41,119 nt of DNA, from the NCBI GenBank assembly GCA_041060555.1, contig JBEUDS010000029.1; one strand, written 5' to 3'. Position numbers and translations under genes: made by a program. The stretch is from CAUJIW01 sp963205175. Lineage in GTDB: Bacteria > Pseudomonadota > Alphaproteobacteria > Sphingomonadales > Sphingomonadaceae. Positions 1-8,003 of the stretch are shown piece by piece (within the stretch, counting starts at the first letter, position 1; each line of letters begins with the position of its first letter). The notes beneath the pieces were generated by a model. It made no database searches. It was not told where the DNA came from and was given only the letters and a program-made list of their open reading frames with translations.

Positions 1-127
1 TGCAAACTCCACCATAACGATGAACCCGGTGGCCACCAGCGACGCCGCATTCCGGGGTGGGGCATGCCCCACCCCGGAATACACCATCGCCTACACCGGA
101 AATTACACCACGAGCGCGGACGCTAAC
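1..127. repeat. Left copy of 127-bp terminal inverted repeat (probable IS end)
   Basis: Bases 1-127 are the exact reverse complement of 40993-41119. The match ends at base 127: the next base is c here and g in the other copy, and the flanking genes are unrelated. The inner edge reads GTTAGCGTCCGCG outward and may be the tip of an insertion sequence. I could not assign a family, and no transposase is visible because only 127 bp lie inside the window. The length equals a common maximum k-mer of de Bruijn assemblers, which fits a contig broken at a longer repeat. Confidence 0.85.
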
Positions 128-493
128 CGCGATCCTGATCCCATGCACATCGACCCGGATTATGCCCGCGAGCACAGTCCGTTCGGCCAGACTATCCTGT
201 TCGGTTTCCAGACCCTGTCGATGCTGAGCAACCTGTGCTCGCCGGTGCGCTACCGCCATGGCGGCGGCGTGATCGGCTATGATCTGAATTATGGCCTCAA
301 TCGCGTCCGTTTCATCTCGCCGGTGCCGGTCAACGCCCGGTTTCGCAACCGCATGTCGCTGAAAAGCGTCGAGCGCCGCGAGGATGGCAGCTATCTCATC
401 ACCTCCGAAAACGTCATCGAGATCGAGGGGCAGGAGCGTCCGGCGTTGATCGCTGAGTGGATCGGCCTGGTGTCGCGGGAAGACGCGCAATGA
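20..493 (+). CDS. MaoC-like (R)-specific enoyl-CoA hydratase, N-terminus replaced by repeat sequence
   Basis: The hot-dog-fold acyl dehydratase signature is clear from residue 37 on: RDPDPMHIDPDYA followed by SPFGQTILFGF, which carries the Asp/His-type hydratase motif. A C-terminal half with GLNRVRFISPVPV is typical of the family. Residues 1-36 come entirely from the 127-bp terminal repeat, palindrome included, so the authentic first ~35-40 residues are missing. The frame stays open through the junction, so a chimeric protein starting at the ATG at base 20 is possible, though the gene is more likely broken. MaoC enzymes hydrate trans-2-enoyl-CoA in fatty-acid or side-chain degradation. The stop overlaps the start of the downstream ligase (ATGA), so it belonged to the same operon. 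Confidence 0.75.
   Translation: MNPVATSDAAFRGGACPTPEYTIAYTGNYTTSADANRDPDPMHIDPDYAREHSPFGQTILFGFQTLSMLSNLCSPVRYRHGGGVIGYDLNYGLNRVRFISPVPVNARFRNRMSLKSVERREDGSYLITSENVIEIEGQERPALIAEWIGLVSREDAQ
49..80. repeat. 32-bp perfect palindrome inside the left terminal repeat
   Basis: Bases 49-80 equal their own reverse complement: ATTCCGGGGTGGGG on the left, a CATG-centred middle, and the mirror on the right. It could form a very stable hairpin or cruciform. The same palindrome lies at 41040-41071 in the right copy. It belongs to the repeat and not to the MaoC gene into which its frame runs. Confidence 0.9.
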
Positions 494-2109
494 ACCTGAT
501 CGGCGGCCGTGCTCTGGTGGACACCATCGAGCGCCTTCCCGATGCGGTGGCGGCCCATGCCCGCGCGGTGCCCGCGCGTGAAGCGCTGGTGTTCGGCGAC
601 GCGCGGCTGAGCTATGCCGACCTCGACCGCACGGTCGACCGCTATGCCTGTGCGCTGCTCGCCGCCGGCCTGCAGGCCGGCGACCGGGTGGCGATGATCG
701 TGACACCGCGGCCGGAATTCCTGCTGATGCTGCTGGGCGCCATGCGCGCCGGCGTGGTGTGGGTGGGGGTCAACCCGAAATACAAGCGCGAGGAGATGCG
801 CCACGTGCTGGGCGATTGCCAGCCCCGGCTGCTGGTCTCCATCGTGCAGGATCCAGCCGGCCGCCGCTACGACGCGGATCTGGTCCAGCTCGCCGCCGAT
901 GTGGATTCCATCGCCACGGTGGTGACCATCGACGGCGCGGTGCCGGGCTGCGGCATGACGCTGGCGGCGTTCCTGGCCGCTGGCGATGCCAGCGCGGCGA
1001 GCCTTGCCGACCAGCTCAACCAGGGCCGGCGGCGCGACCCGGTGAGCATCGTCTATACCTCCGGCTCCACCGGCAAGCCCAAGGGCGCGGTGCTGTCGCA
1101 CGACAGCTTTTTCCATTCCTACAAGGCGCTGTCGGAATCATTCATCGGCCATGAGCATCTGCGCGCCGGACACCGGGTGATCTGCAACCTGCCGACCAAT
1201 CATGTCGGCTGCCAGTCGGACCTGTGCGGCAACAGCCTCATTGATGGTGGCACGATCGTGTTCATGGAAACCTTCGACCCGGCTGGTATTCTCGACATGG
1301 TGGAGCGGGAGCGCATCACCATGCTGGGCGGCTTGCCGCTGATGCATCAGGCGGTGTTCGACCAGCCGGACCTTGAGGCGCATGATCTCTCCAGCGTGCA
1401 GGTCGTTGCCTGGGGTGGCGCGCCGATGCCGGCGGCGCTGCTGAAACGGCTGTACGCGCGCGGCTATTTCTTCGCCCTGCATTACGGCCTGACCGAGGGC
1501 GGCTCCATCAACAGCGTCAGCCCGCCGGACGCCGACTTCACCACGCTGACGGAGACCATCGGCCGGCCCGACCACGACAACGAATATCGCGTGGTCGACG
1601 CCGACGGCAAGGTGGTGGCCGATCACGGTATCGGTGAGGTGCAGATCCGTGGCCCCGGCGTCACGCTGGGCTATTTCAACAATCCCGAGGCGACTGCCGC
1701 GGCGTTCACCGCCGACGGCTGGTTCCGCACCGGTGACCAGGTGATGTGCCTGCCGGGCGGATACTGGCGTTTTGTCGGTCGTATCGTCGAGATGTTCAAG
1801 TCGGGGGGCTACAACGTCTATCCGCGCGAGGTCGAGCTGGCGCTGGAGGCGCATCCCGATGTCGCCGCCGTCGCTGTGATCGGTGTTCCTGACCCGCGCT
1901 ACGATGAGGTTGGCTGGGCCTTTGTCCTGCCCCGCGTCGGCGCGCGGCTGGAGGAAGAGCAATTGCGGCAGTACGCCAGCGCGCATCTGGCCAACTACAA
2001 GGTGCCCAAGCGGTTCCTGATCCGCGCCGAGCTGCCGTTGCTGCCGGTCGGCAAGGTCGACAAGCCGGCGCTGCGTCAGGAAGCCAGACGACTGAGTGGT
2101 GCCGCGTGA
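490..2109 (+). CDS. Acyl-CoA synthetase (AMP-forming, ANL superfamily)
   Basis: This 539-aa enzyme should activate a carboxylic acid to its CoA thioester through an acyl-adenylate. The ANL core motifs are in order: the P-loop YTSGSTGKPKG at about residue 189, YGLTEGG at about 332, GWFRTGD at about 410, a GRIVEMFKSGGYNVYP hinge region, and the catalytic lysine in PVGKVDK at about 522. The ATG at 490 overlaps the MaoC stop and gives a normal N-terminus; an upstream GTG at 457 would only add residues overlapping MaoC. Its stop overlaps the transporter start, indicating translational coupling. The substrate (fatty, aryl or side-chain acid) cannot be read from sequence. Linkage to MaoC suggests beta-oxidation-like processing. 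Confidence 0.92.
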   Translation: MNLIGGRALVDTIERLPDAVAAHARAVPAREALVFGDARLSYADLDRTVDRYACALLAAGLQAGDRVAMIVTPRPEFLLMLLGAMRAGVVWVGVNPKYKREEMRHVLGDCQPRLLVSIVQDPAGRRYDADLVQLAADVDSIATVVTIDGAVPGCGMTLAAFLAAGDASAASLADQLNQGRRRDPVSIVYTSGSTGKPKGAVLSHDSFFHSYKALSESFIGHEHLRAGHRVICNLPTNHVGCQSDLCGNSLIDGGTIVFMETFDPAGILDMVERERITMLGGLPLMHQAVFDQPDLEAHDLSSVQVVAWGGAPMPAALLKRLYARGYFFALHYGLTEGGSINSVSPPDADFTTLTETIGRPDHDNEYRVVDADGKVVADHGIGEVQIRGPGVTLGYFNNPEATAAAFTADGWFRTGDQVMCLPGGYWRFVGRIVEMFKSGGYNVYPREVELALEAHPDVAAVAVIGVPDPRYDEVGWAFVLPRVGARLEEEQLRQYASAHLANYKVPKRFLIRAELPLLPVGKVDKPALRQEARRLSGAA

Positions 2110-3467
2110 CGCCTGCTGGCGAAAGCGCGGGCGCGTCGCCGGCCGGCGCCTTGCCGCTGCGGACCATGATCGGCTTCGGTATCGGTTCGCTGGGCACCGG
2201 CGTGTTCTCCACCGTGCCCAGCATCCTGCTGCTCTACTTCATGACCAGCGTGCTGGCGGTGCCGGCGGGGCTGGCGGCGCTCACGGTGTTTCTGCCGAAA
2301 TTCTGGGATGTGTTGATCGACCCGGGCATCGGCATGGTGTCGGACCGTACCCGCAGTCGCTGGGGCCGGCGGCGGCCGTACATGCTGGCTGGCGCCATCG
2401 GCATGGCGATCCTGTTCGTCCTGCTGTTCTCGGTGCCGGATCTCGACAGCGTGTTCGCGCGCTTCCTCTATGTCACCGTCGTCTACATGCTGTGCGCCAC
2501 CGCTTACGCGGTGTTCTCGGTGCCCTATATCGCGATGCCGGCCGAGATTTCGCGCGATCCCAACGAGCGCACGACGCTGATGTCGTTTCGCATGGGGTTC
2601 GCCATGGTCGGCATCCTGCTGGGCGGGGCGGGCGCGCCGCTGCTGGTGGAACTGGCCGGCGGCGGTCGGCCGGGTTACGCGGTGATGGCGCTGGTGATCG
2701 GGGTCGCCTGCGGGGCGGCGATGCTGGTGCCGGTGGTGGCGACGCGGCGCCTGCGCACCAGTCCGCCGGTGACCTCAGAGCTGGGGTTCTTCGCCGGGTT
2801 GCGTCAGGCGGCGACCTGCCGGCCGTTCGTGCTGCTGATCGTGACCTATCTGATCCAGCTCTCCGGCCTTGGCTGCTTCTCCGGTGCTCTGCCCTATTAC
2901 GCCGTGCACATCCGCCAGGGCAGCGGCGTGACCGTCACCTTGTTGTTTGTCGCCCTCAATCTGACGGCAATCGCGGCGATGCCGCTGTGGACCTTGGTGT
3001 CTCGCCGGATCGGCAAGGGGCGGGCCTACCTGCTGTCGAGCGTGATGATGGCCGGTGCCATGGCCGCCTTGTGGCTGTGCGACGGCGCGGCGAGCGAGGC
3101 GCGACTGTACGGCCAGATCGGCCTGATGGGGCTGGCCTTCGCCGGCCAGCAGCTGTTCCCCTTCGCGTTGCTGCCCGATGTGCTGGACGCCGATGCCCGC
3201 CAGTCCGGTGTGCCGCGTCAGGGCATGTTCACCGGCTTGTGGACTGCCGGCGAGAAGCTCGGCCTGGCGCTGGGCGGGCTGTTCACCGGTGGTATTCTGT
3301 CGGTCACCGGCTTCATTGCCTCCAGTGATGCCGCCGTTGTCCAGCCGGCCTCGGCGCTCGCGGGCGTGCAGGTGGCCTTCGCCGTGCTGCCGGCGGTGCT
3401 GGTGCTGGTCAGTCTGTGGCCGTTGCTGGTGTTTCATCGCCACGTCACGAACGGGGAGTCGTACTGA
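2106..3467 (+). CDS. GPH/MFS_2 family cation symporter (MelB-like transporter)
   Basis: This is a 453-aa inner-membrane protein with about twelve hydrophobic segments. After the second segment it carries DPGIGMVSDRTRSRWGRRRP, the hallmark loop of the glycoside-pentoside-hexuronide:cation symporter family. Later segments have the family-typical QLFPFALLPDVLDAD region. The start is a GTG in the overlap GTGA with the ligase stop. Family members import sugars or sugar acids, but many alphaproteobacterial homologues sit in catabolic operons with unknown substrates. Here it lies between an acyl-CoA ligase and a peptidase, so a peptide- or acid-derived substrate is possible. Function as a transporter is firm; the substrate is unknown. 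Confidence 0.88.
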   Translation: MTPAGESAGASPAGALPLRTMIGFGIGSLGTGVFSTVPSILLLYFMTSVLAVPAGLAALTVFLPKFWDVLIDPGIGMVSDRTRSRWGRRRPYMLAGAIGMAILFVLLFSVPDLDSVFARFLYVTVVYMLCATAYAVFSVPYIAMPAEISRDPNERTTLMSFRMGFAMVGILLGGAGAPLLVELAGGGRPGYAVMALVIGVACGAAMLVPVVATRRLRTSPPVTSELGFFAGLRQAATCRPFVLLIVTYLIQLSGLGCFSGALPYYAVHIRQGSGVTVTLLFVALNLTAIAAMPLWTLVSRRIGKGRAYLLSSVMMAGAMAALWLCDGAASEARLYGQIGLMGLAFAGQQLFPFALLPDVLDADARQSGVPRQGMFTGLWTAGEKLGLALGGLFTGGILSVTGFIASSDAAVVQPASALAGVQVAFAVLPAVLVLVSLWPLLVFHRHVTNGESY

Positions 3468-4285
3468 TGCGTCTGTTCATATCAGCCGACATTGAGGGCG
3501 TGGCGGGGATTACGGCCCGGGAGCAGGCCGGGCCACAGGGGTTCGAATATGCCGCTGCCCGGCAACTTATGACCAACGAGGTGCTCGCGGTCGTGCGCGG
3601 TGCGCGGGCGGCTGGCGTACGTGAATGCGTCGTCTGCGACGCCCACGGCAACGGCCTGTCGATTCTCGCCGATCAGATGCCCGAGGATGTGCTGCTGGTG
3701 CGCTCGTGGCCCCGCCCGCTGCTGATGATGCAGGGCATCGAGCAGGGTGACTATGTCGGTGCCGTGCTGCTGGGTTATCACGCCGGTGCCGGCTGTATCG
3801 CCGGGACGATGGCCCACACCCTCTCCAGCCGTGGCATTCTGGGGCTGCGGCTGAACGGACAGGAAGCCGATGAGGCCTATGTCAGCGCCGCCACGGCGGC
3901 GGCGTTCGGCGTGCCACTGCTGATGATGTCGGGGGACGATGCCTTCATCGCGGCCAGCGCGCCGGTACTGCGTCCGCTGGAGACGGTTGTCACCAAGCGG
4001 ACATGCGGCATGTTCTCGGCGATGTCGCCGGCGCCGCAGGTCGTGTGCGAGGCGCTGGAGGCGGCTGCGGCACGCGCCGTCACCCGGCAGGCGGATGCAA
4101 ACCTACTGTCGCCGGGCGCGGACATCGCGGTCGAGTTGACGCTGGTGAGTCGACTGGCGGCGGAGCTGCTCGATTTCCTGCCTCTGTTCGAGCGTGTCGG
4201 CGCAAACGGCGTACGCTTCCGGGTCGCCGACATGCCGGCGCTCAACAGGATACTGTCCTTCTTGATGTTCTACAACGCCGTCTGA
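3467..4285 (+). CDS. M55 family aminopeptidase (DppA-like, D-aminopeptidase type)
   Basis: This 272-aa protein starts at the ATG at 3467, inside the transporter stop (TGATG). The N-terminus ISADIEGVAG supplies Asp8 and Glu10, DAHGNG supplies His60, GYHAG His105, GTMAH His117, and NGQEADEA Glu133. These match the zinc ligands and catalytic histidine of Bacillus DppA almost position for position, so the active site looks complete. Family enzymes are cytoplasmic metallopeptidases that release N-terminal D-amino acids from short peptides. It is the last gene of the coupled four-gene operon and converges with the Lrp regulator 29 bases away. D-specificity is inferred from family, not seen. Confidence 0.9.
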   Translation: MRLFISADIEGVAGITAREQAGPQGFEYAAARQLMTNEVLAVVRGARAAGVRECVVCDAHGNGLSILADQMPEDVLLVRSWPRPLLMMQGIEQGDYVGAVLLGYHAGAGCIAGTMAHTLSSRGILGLRLNGQEADEAYVSAATAAAFGVPLLMMSGDDAFIAASAPVLRPLETVVTKRTCGMFSAMSPAPQVVCEALEAAAARAVTRQADANLLSPGADIAVELTLVSRLAAELLDFLPLFERVGANGVRFRVADMPALNRILSFLMFYNAV

Positions 4286-4314
4286 CCCGAACCGGTGCCG
4301 TGCAGCCCGGGAAT

Positions 4315-4797
4315 TCAGGGGCGGTGGACGGGCGAGGTCCCGGGGCTCTTGATCGCCCGGACGACAATGTTGGAGGTCAAACTCCGGACGCTCGGCAACT
4401 TGAGCAGTGTATCCATGGTCAGATCCGCCAGCGCCGCGATGTCGGGCAGCTGCACTCTCATCATGATGTCGTGACTGCCGGTGATGGCGACACACTCAAC
4501 GATCCTGTCGTCCCTCGCCACACGGTCGAAGAACATCCGGGCGTCGGTTTCAACTCTCTGATCGAGATTGACCATGATGTAGGCGGTGATGCGCGCGCCG
4601 AGCATCGCGCCGTCAATGATAGCCGCGTATCCCGCGATGACGCCAGCGTCCTCTAGCGCCCTGGTGCGGCGCAGGCAGGTCGACGGCGACAGCCCGACCC
4701 GTTGGGCAAGCTCGGCGTTGCTCAGGCGGCCGTTGCGTTGCAGTTCGCGCAGGATGCGAAAATCGCTGGCGTCGAGGGAGGCGGCAGTATCGATCAT
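4315..4797 (-). CDS. Lrp/AsnC family transcriptional regulator
   Basis: This 160-aa protein has the N-terminal helix-turn-helix of the family, LDASDFRILRELQRNGRLSN then LAQRVGLSPSTCLRRTRAL, followed by a C-terminal ligand-binding (RAM) domain with VECVAITGSHDIMMRVQ. The ATG at 4797 begins directly before the conserved LD of helix 1; an upstream in-frame start at 4833 would add 12 atypical residues. Such regulators sense amino acids or small metabolites. It is divergent from the P450 gene and convergent with the aminopeptidase, so it is a good candidate controller of this peptide/amino-acid cluster. Its ligand is unknown. Confidence 0.92.
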   Translation of the reverse strand: MIDTAASLDASDFRILRELQRNGRLSNAELAQRVGLSPSTCLRRTRALEDAGVIAGYAAIIDGAMLGARITAYIMVNLDQRVETDARMFFDRVARDDRIVECVAITGSHDIMMRVQLPDIAALADLTMDTLLKLPSVRSLTSNIVVRAIKSPGTSPVHRP

Positions 4798-4924
4798 ATT
4801 ATGAATTACTACGGCATGATATTGCACAATCAACCGGATTCATGACCAGAATGGCAGGAAATTCCGCGCCGAGCGAAGTAATGTCTTCCCTTCAGTCAGG
4901 CGGGTGCGCCGGGGGAGGGAGATT
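4798..4924. promoter_or_regulatory. Divergent control region between lrp-type regulator and P450 gene
   Basis: This AT-richer 127-base gap holds outward promoters for two divergent genes. It contains small dyads such as ATTGcaCAAT at 4821-4830 and ATGAAT at 4801 mirrored by ATTCAT near 4840, plausible Lrp-type contacts. A purine-rich ribosome site (gggagggag) lies just before the ATG at 4925. No convincing sigma-70 hexamer pair was found by eye. Confidence 0.4.
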
Positions 4925-6133
4925 ATGGCGGTGATGGTGGAGATGCACGACGATCCGGTGATCCGCGCGCTGGAGGCCGATCCCGAGGCTTTTCATGCGC
5001 GGCTGCGGCAAGAGGCGCCGGTGTTTCGCCTGGAGGCCTGGGGCTTGTGGCTGGTGACGCGCTACGAGGACGTCCAGGCCATCCTGCGCGACACCGACAA
5101 TTTTACCACCGGCACGCCGGCGTCGCTGCTCTACGACACCTTCGGCGCGCACATGCTGACTACCGATGGCGTGGCCCAGGAGCGATTGAAAAGCCGGTTC
5201 CGTGGCGCCTTCGCACCGGCGGCCATCCGCGCGGCGATGCAGGAGACGGTGCGCCGGCTGTCGGAGGTACTGCTCGATGGCCTCACGGGGCCGGGGGTGG
5301 CGGGGCAGGGGGCGGCGGAGTGGCGCCGGCAGTTCGCCAGCCGGCTGCCGGTGCAATCCATCCTGAGTCTGTTCGGCTTGCCTTTGGAAGAGGAGCCTCG
5401 GCTGCGGCGTTGGTACGATGGTTTCGAGCGTGCGCTGGCCAATTTCGCGTGGCGGGAGGACGTCCGGCGACAGGCCCGCGAGGATGTGGCCGAATTCCAT
5501 GCGCTCATCCAGCGGCACATTGATCGGGTGCGCGGGTTGCCGGACGGGAGCCTGTTCAGCCAGGCCGTGCATGATAATGCCGAGGATCGGTTGAGCGACG
5601 CCGAGATCCGGCAGAACGCCGCCATTATCTTTTTCGGCGGCATATCGACGGTAGAGGCGATCATTCTCAACTGTCTTTATGTTCTGGTGGGCCAGCCCCG
5701 GGTCCATGCCGCTGTGCGGGCGGACAGGTCGCGTCTGCCGGATCTGCTGGAAGAAACCTTGCGCTGGCTGTCGCCGGTGCAGTCGGCGACGCGCCATGTG
5801 GCGCGCGACGTGCGGGTCGCCGGGGTCACGCTCAAGGCCGGCGATACCGTCAACTGCATGCTGGGTGCGGCCAACCGGGATCCGGCGGTGTTCAGCGAGC
5901 CGGACACGTTCGATCTGGAACGCTCGAACGCCCGACGTCATCTTGCGTTCGCATCCGGCCCGCATTTCTGCCTGGGCTCCCATTTCGCGCGCCTGCAGGC
6001 CTTGACGGCGCTGGAGCAGATTCTCGATCGCTGTCCGGACCTGCGGCCGGTGGCCGGGCAGCCTCTTGTGATCTCGGGCGTCGAGTTCCGCCAGCCGCCG
6101 GCATTGCATCTGGCCTGGGGGGCGTCGTCGTGA
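4925..6133 (+). CDS. Cytochrome P450 (bacterial soluble class)
   Basis: This 402-aa monooxygenase has the heme-binding loop FASGPHFCLG with the thiolate Cys349, the I-helix oxygen-activation segment GGIST ending at Thr242, and the K-helix ExxR (Glu277, Arg280). It has no membrane anchor, as usual for bacterial CYPs. The ATG at 4925 follows a strong purine-rich ribosome site; the in-frame GTG at 4904 would add only MRRGREI. The I-helix has GGIST rather than the common AGxxT, a permitted variant. No dedicated ferredoxin or reductase gene is adjacent. Its role in the cluster could be oxidising a side chain of the same substrate that the ligase and peptidases handle. Confidence 0.93.
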   Translation: MAVMVEMHDDPVIRALEADPEAFHARLRQEAPVFRLEAWGLWLVTRYEDVQAILRDTDNFTTGTPASLLYDTFGAHMLTTDGVAQERLKSRFRGAFAPAAIRAAMQETVRRLSEVLLDGLTGPGVAGQGAAEWRRQFASRLPVQSILSLFGLPLEEEPRLRRWYDGFERALANFAWREDVRRQAREDVAEFHALIQRHIDRVRGLPDGSLFSQAVHDNAEDRLSDAEIRQNAAIIFFGGISTVEAIILNCLYVLVGQPRVHAAVRADRSRLPDLLEETLRWLSPVQSATRHVARDVRVAGVTLKAGDTVNCMLGAANRDPAVFSEPDTFDLERSNARRHLAFASGPHFCLGSHFARLQALTALEQILDRCPDLRPVAGQPLVISGVEFRQPPALHLAWGASS

Positions 6134-6307
6134 CTCCACGCCCGAGGGCGACACCCCAGAAAATCGTTGCCAAAAATTGATGTTGAATTCAAATTCTGTT
6201 TCAGAGTCGCTCCGTTGCCTGGCCCATTCTCGGGACAGGGGGGCGATTGCATGATTGCCGCTGGCGGCGCTGTTGCCATCGGCCGGGCGGGGAAAGGTCG
6301 GGAGAAT

Positions 6308-7513
6308 ATGGTGAAGAGTCAGCGAAATTGTTTCTGGCCGCTGGTGCTGGCTGTTGCGGTCACGTTTGCCTGGGTTGGCCTCGCCGAGGCCGGGCCGCGC
6401 GCCCGTGATCTCGGCGTGCCGTTCGAGGGTACGCCGGGCGCGCTCAACGCGATCACCGATGTCGCCGGAGTCGAGGTCGGGCATGCGACGGTGATTTCCG
6501 GAGATGGACCGCTTGTCATCGGCAAGGGGCCGGTACGCACCGGGGTGACGATCATCCACCCGCTTGGCAAGAGCGCGCTGGAGGGCGTGGCCGCCGGGCG
6601 CGCCGTCATCAACGGCACCGGCGAATGGACCGGCATGCATCTGGTGGATGAAGTGGGCCAGTTCTTCGGCCCCATCGCCCTGACCGGCTCGGGCAATGTC
6701 GGGCTTGTCCATCAGGGCCTGATGGACTGGGCCGTTGGCAGGATCCCTGAGGACGCTCTGGTGACGCGGGTGTTGCCTGTTGTCGCGGAAACCCTGGACA
6801 GCCGGCTCAACGACGTGTTCGGCCATGGCCTGACGCGCGACCATGTCTTCGCGGCGCTCGACGGCGCGATGGGCGGGCCGGTGGCCGAAGGCAATGTCGG
6901 TGGCGGCACCGGCATGATCGCCTATACCTTCAAGGGTGGCATCGGCACGGCATCGCGCGTCATCACACTGGGCGACAAGAAATACACCATCGGCGTGCTG
7001 CTGCAGGCCAATCATGGTGACCGGGCCGACCTGCGCATGGCCGGCGTGCCCGTGGGGCGCGCCATCGAGGGCGCCTGGCCGGAGGTCAATGGCGTGCCGG
7101 TGCTCGGCCCCAACGCCGGCAAGCGTGACGACAAGAATTCGCTGCTGATCGTCATTGCCACCGATGCGCCGCTGATGCCACACCAGTTGGAGCGTCTGGC
7201 CCGCCGCGCGGTGCTGGGTGTGGGGCGGGCCGGGAGCACCGCCAGCGCCTTGTCGGGCGAGTTCGCGCTGGCGTTCTCGACGACGCATGTCATGCCGCTG
7301 GACGGGCCGCCACGAATCAAGCAACCGATCAGCGACACCGACAGCACGACGATGAACGCGCTGTTCGCGGGTGTGGTTCAGGCGACCGAAGAGGCGCTGG
7401 CCAATCAGCTGGTAGCCTCGACGACCATGACCGGTGCCAATGGCGTCAAGGTCTATGGCCTGCCGCATGACCAGCTCAAGCGCATCATGAAAGCGCATTT
7501 CGGCCGCCGTTGA
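6308..7513 (+). CDS. Secreted P1 family peptidase (DmpA/BapA-type, S58)
   Basis: This is a 401-aa Ntn-hydrolase-like peptidase. The ATG at 6308 follows gggagaat and begins a signal peptide with a hydrophobic core (FWPLVLAVAVTFAWVGLAEA), so the enzyme is probably periplasmic. The mature part shows family motifs: TDVAGVEVGH, GVTIIHP, GNVGGGTGM and GGIGTASR. The last motif corresponds to the self-cleavage and nucleophile region of DmpA (candidate Ser216). Family members release N-terminal residues, some with D-residue or beta-amino-acid preference. It sits downstream of the P450 on the same strand after 174 bases. Together with the M55 aminopeptidase it gives the region two unusual-peptide hydrolases. 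Confidence 0.88.
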   Translation: MVKSQRNCFWPLVLAVAVTFAWVGLAEAGPRARDLGVPFEGTPGALNAITDVAGVEVGHATVISGDGPLVIGKGPVRTGVTIIHPLGKSALEGVAAGRAVINGTGEWTGMHLVDEVGQFFGPIALTGSGNVGLVHQGLMDWAVGRIPEDALVTRVLPVVAETLDSRLNDVFGHGLTRDHVFAALDGAMGGPVAEGNVGGGTGMIAYTFKGGIGTASRVITLGDKKYTIGVLLQANHGDRADLRMAGVPVGRAIEGAWPEVNGVPVLGPNAGKRDDKNSLLIVIATDAPLMPHQLERLARRAVLGVGRAGSTASALSGEFALAFSTTHVMPLDGPPRIKQPISDTDSTTMNALFAGVVQATEEALANQLVASTTMTGANGVKVYGLPHDQLKRIMKAHFGRR

Positions 7514-7553
7514 TGCCGGGCTGCGCCGACGGCCGACTGCGAGGGGGCGCAAC

Positions 7554-7691
7554 TTCGCCGGCGTCGACCCCGTCAAGCTGGTCGTGCTGGCGGTCGGCCA
7601 GCCGTTGATGATCAAGCGGTCGATCCTCGATGCCGGGAGCCAGCGCCTCGCTGGCTTCAGGGCCGAGGTCTATGCCGCGGCGCTGGGATGA
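7554..7691 (+). pseudogene. C-terminal remnant of an ArsC/Spx-like (arsenate reductase family) gene
   Basis: Forty-five open codons ending in TGA at 7689-7691 translate to a stretch containing PLMIKRSILDAG and LAGFRAEVYAAALG. This resembles the end of ArsC/YffB family proteins (PTLIKRPV...LVGF...). Full members are about 115 aa; the N-terminal two thirds with the CX3-type active site are absent and no start codon is in place. It lies just after the P1 peptidase stop. I read it as a gene relic; the family call rests on this short motif only. Confidence 0.5.
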
Positions 7692-7781
7692 TCGCCGCAC
7701 GGGCAGGTTTCCGGGTCGCCGACGCGTTCCTGAACGATTCGTCGCCCAACACTTCGTCGCATTGTCGCGGAGGGTCTGCGT

Positions 7782-8003
7782 TCAGGTCTGCGTACGTTTG
7801 ATGATAGCATCCACCAGTCCGGCCGGCGCCTTGGCGCTGTCGGGACGGATGACGGCATCGAGCGCCGAGGCCTGCGCGAAGGCATCCTTCGCGTCGTCGG
7901 AGGTCTGCAGCAATGCCAACGCCGCCGTACGCACAGCGTCCGGCCAGCGGTCGGATTGTGCGCCGTAGGTGTCGAGAAGCTCTCTAAATTCCGCCAATGT
8001 CAT
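7782..8003 (-). CDS. Small 73-aa protein overlapping the ECF sigma gene, possible anti-sigma partner
   Basis: The product begins MTLAEFRELLDTYG and has a YGxxxDRWPDAVR segment followed by an alanine-rich helical tail with no membrane span. Its ATG at 8003 lies 20 bases inside the 3' end of the sigma-factor gene, so translation is coupled. From memory, short proteins with a similar start (L..LL..YG...RWP) accompany ECF sigma factors in several alphaproteobacteria and are loosely called anti-sigma or sigma-associated. The role here is inferred from position. The protein lacks a zinc-binding HxxxCxxC motif, so it would not be a classical ZAS anti-sigma. Confidence 0.6.
   Translation of the reverse strand: MTLAEFRELLDTYGAQSDRWPDAVRTAALALLQTSDDAKDAFAQASALDAVIRPDSAKAPAGLVDAIIKRTQT

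Noticed and set aside
4892..7615. 907-codon open frame on the minus strand opposite the P450 and P1 peptidase
   Set aside because: It is a GC-rich antisense shadow of two well-supported genes, full of Arg/His/Gln and with no domain.
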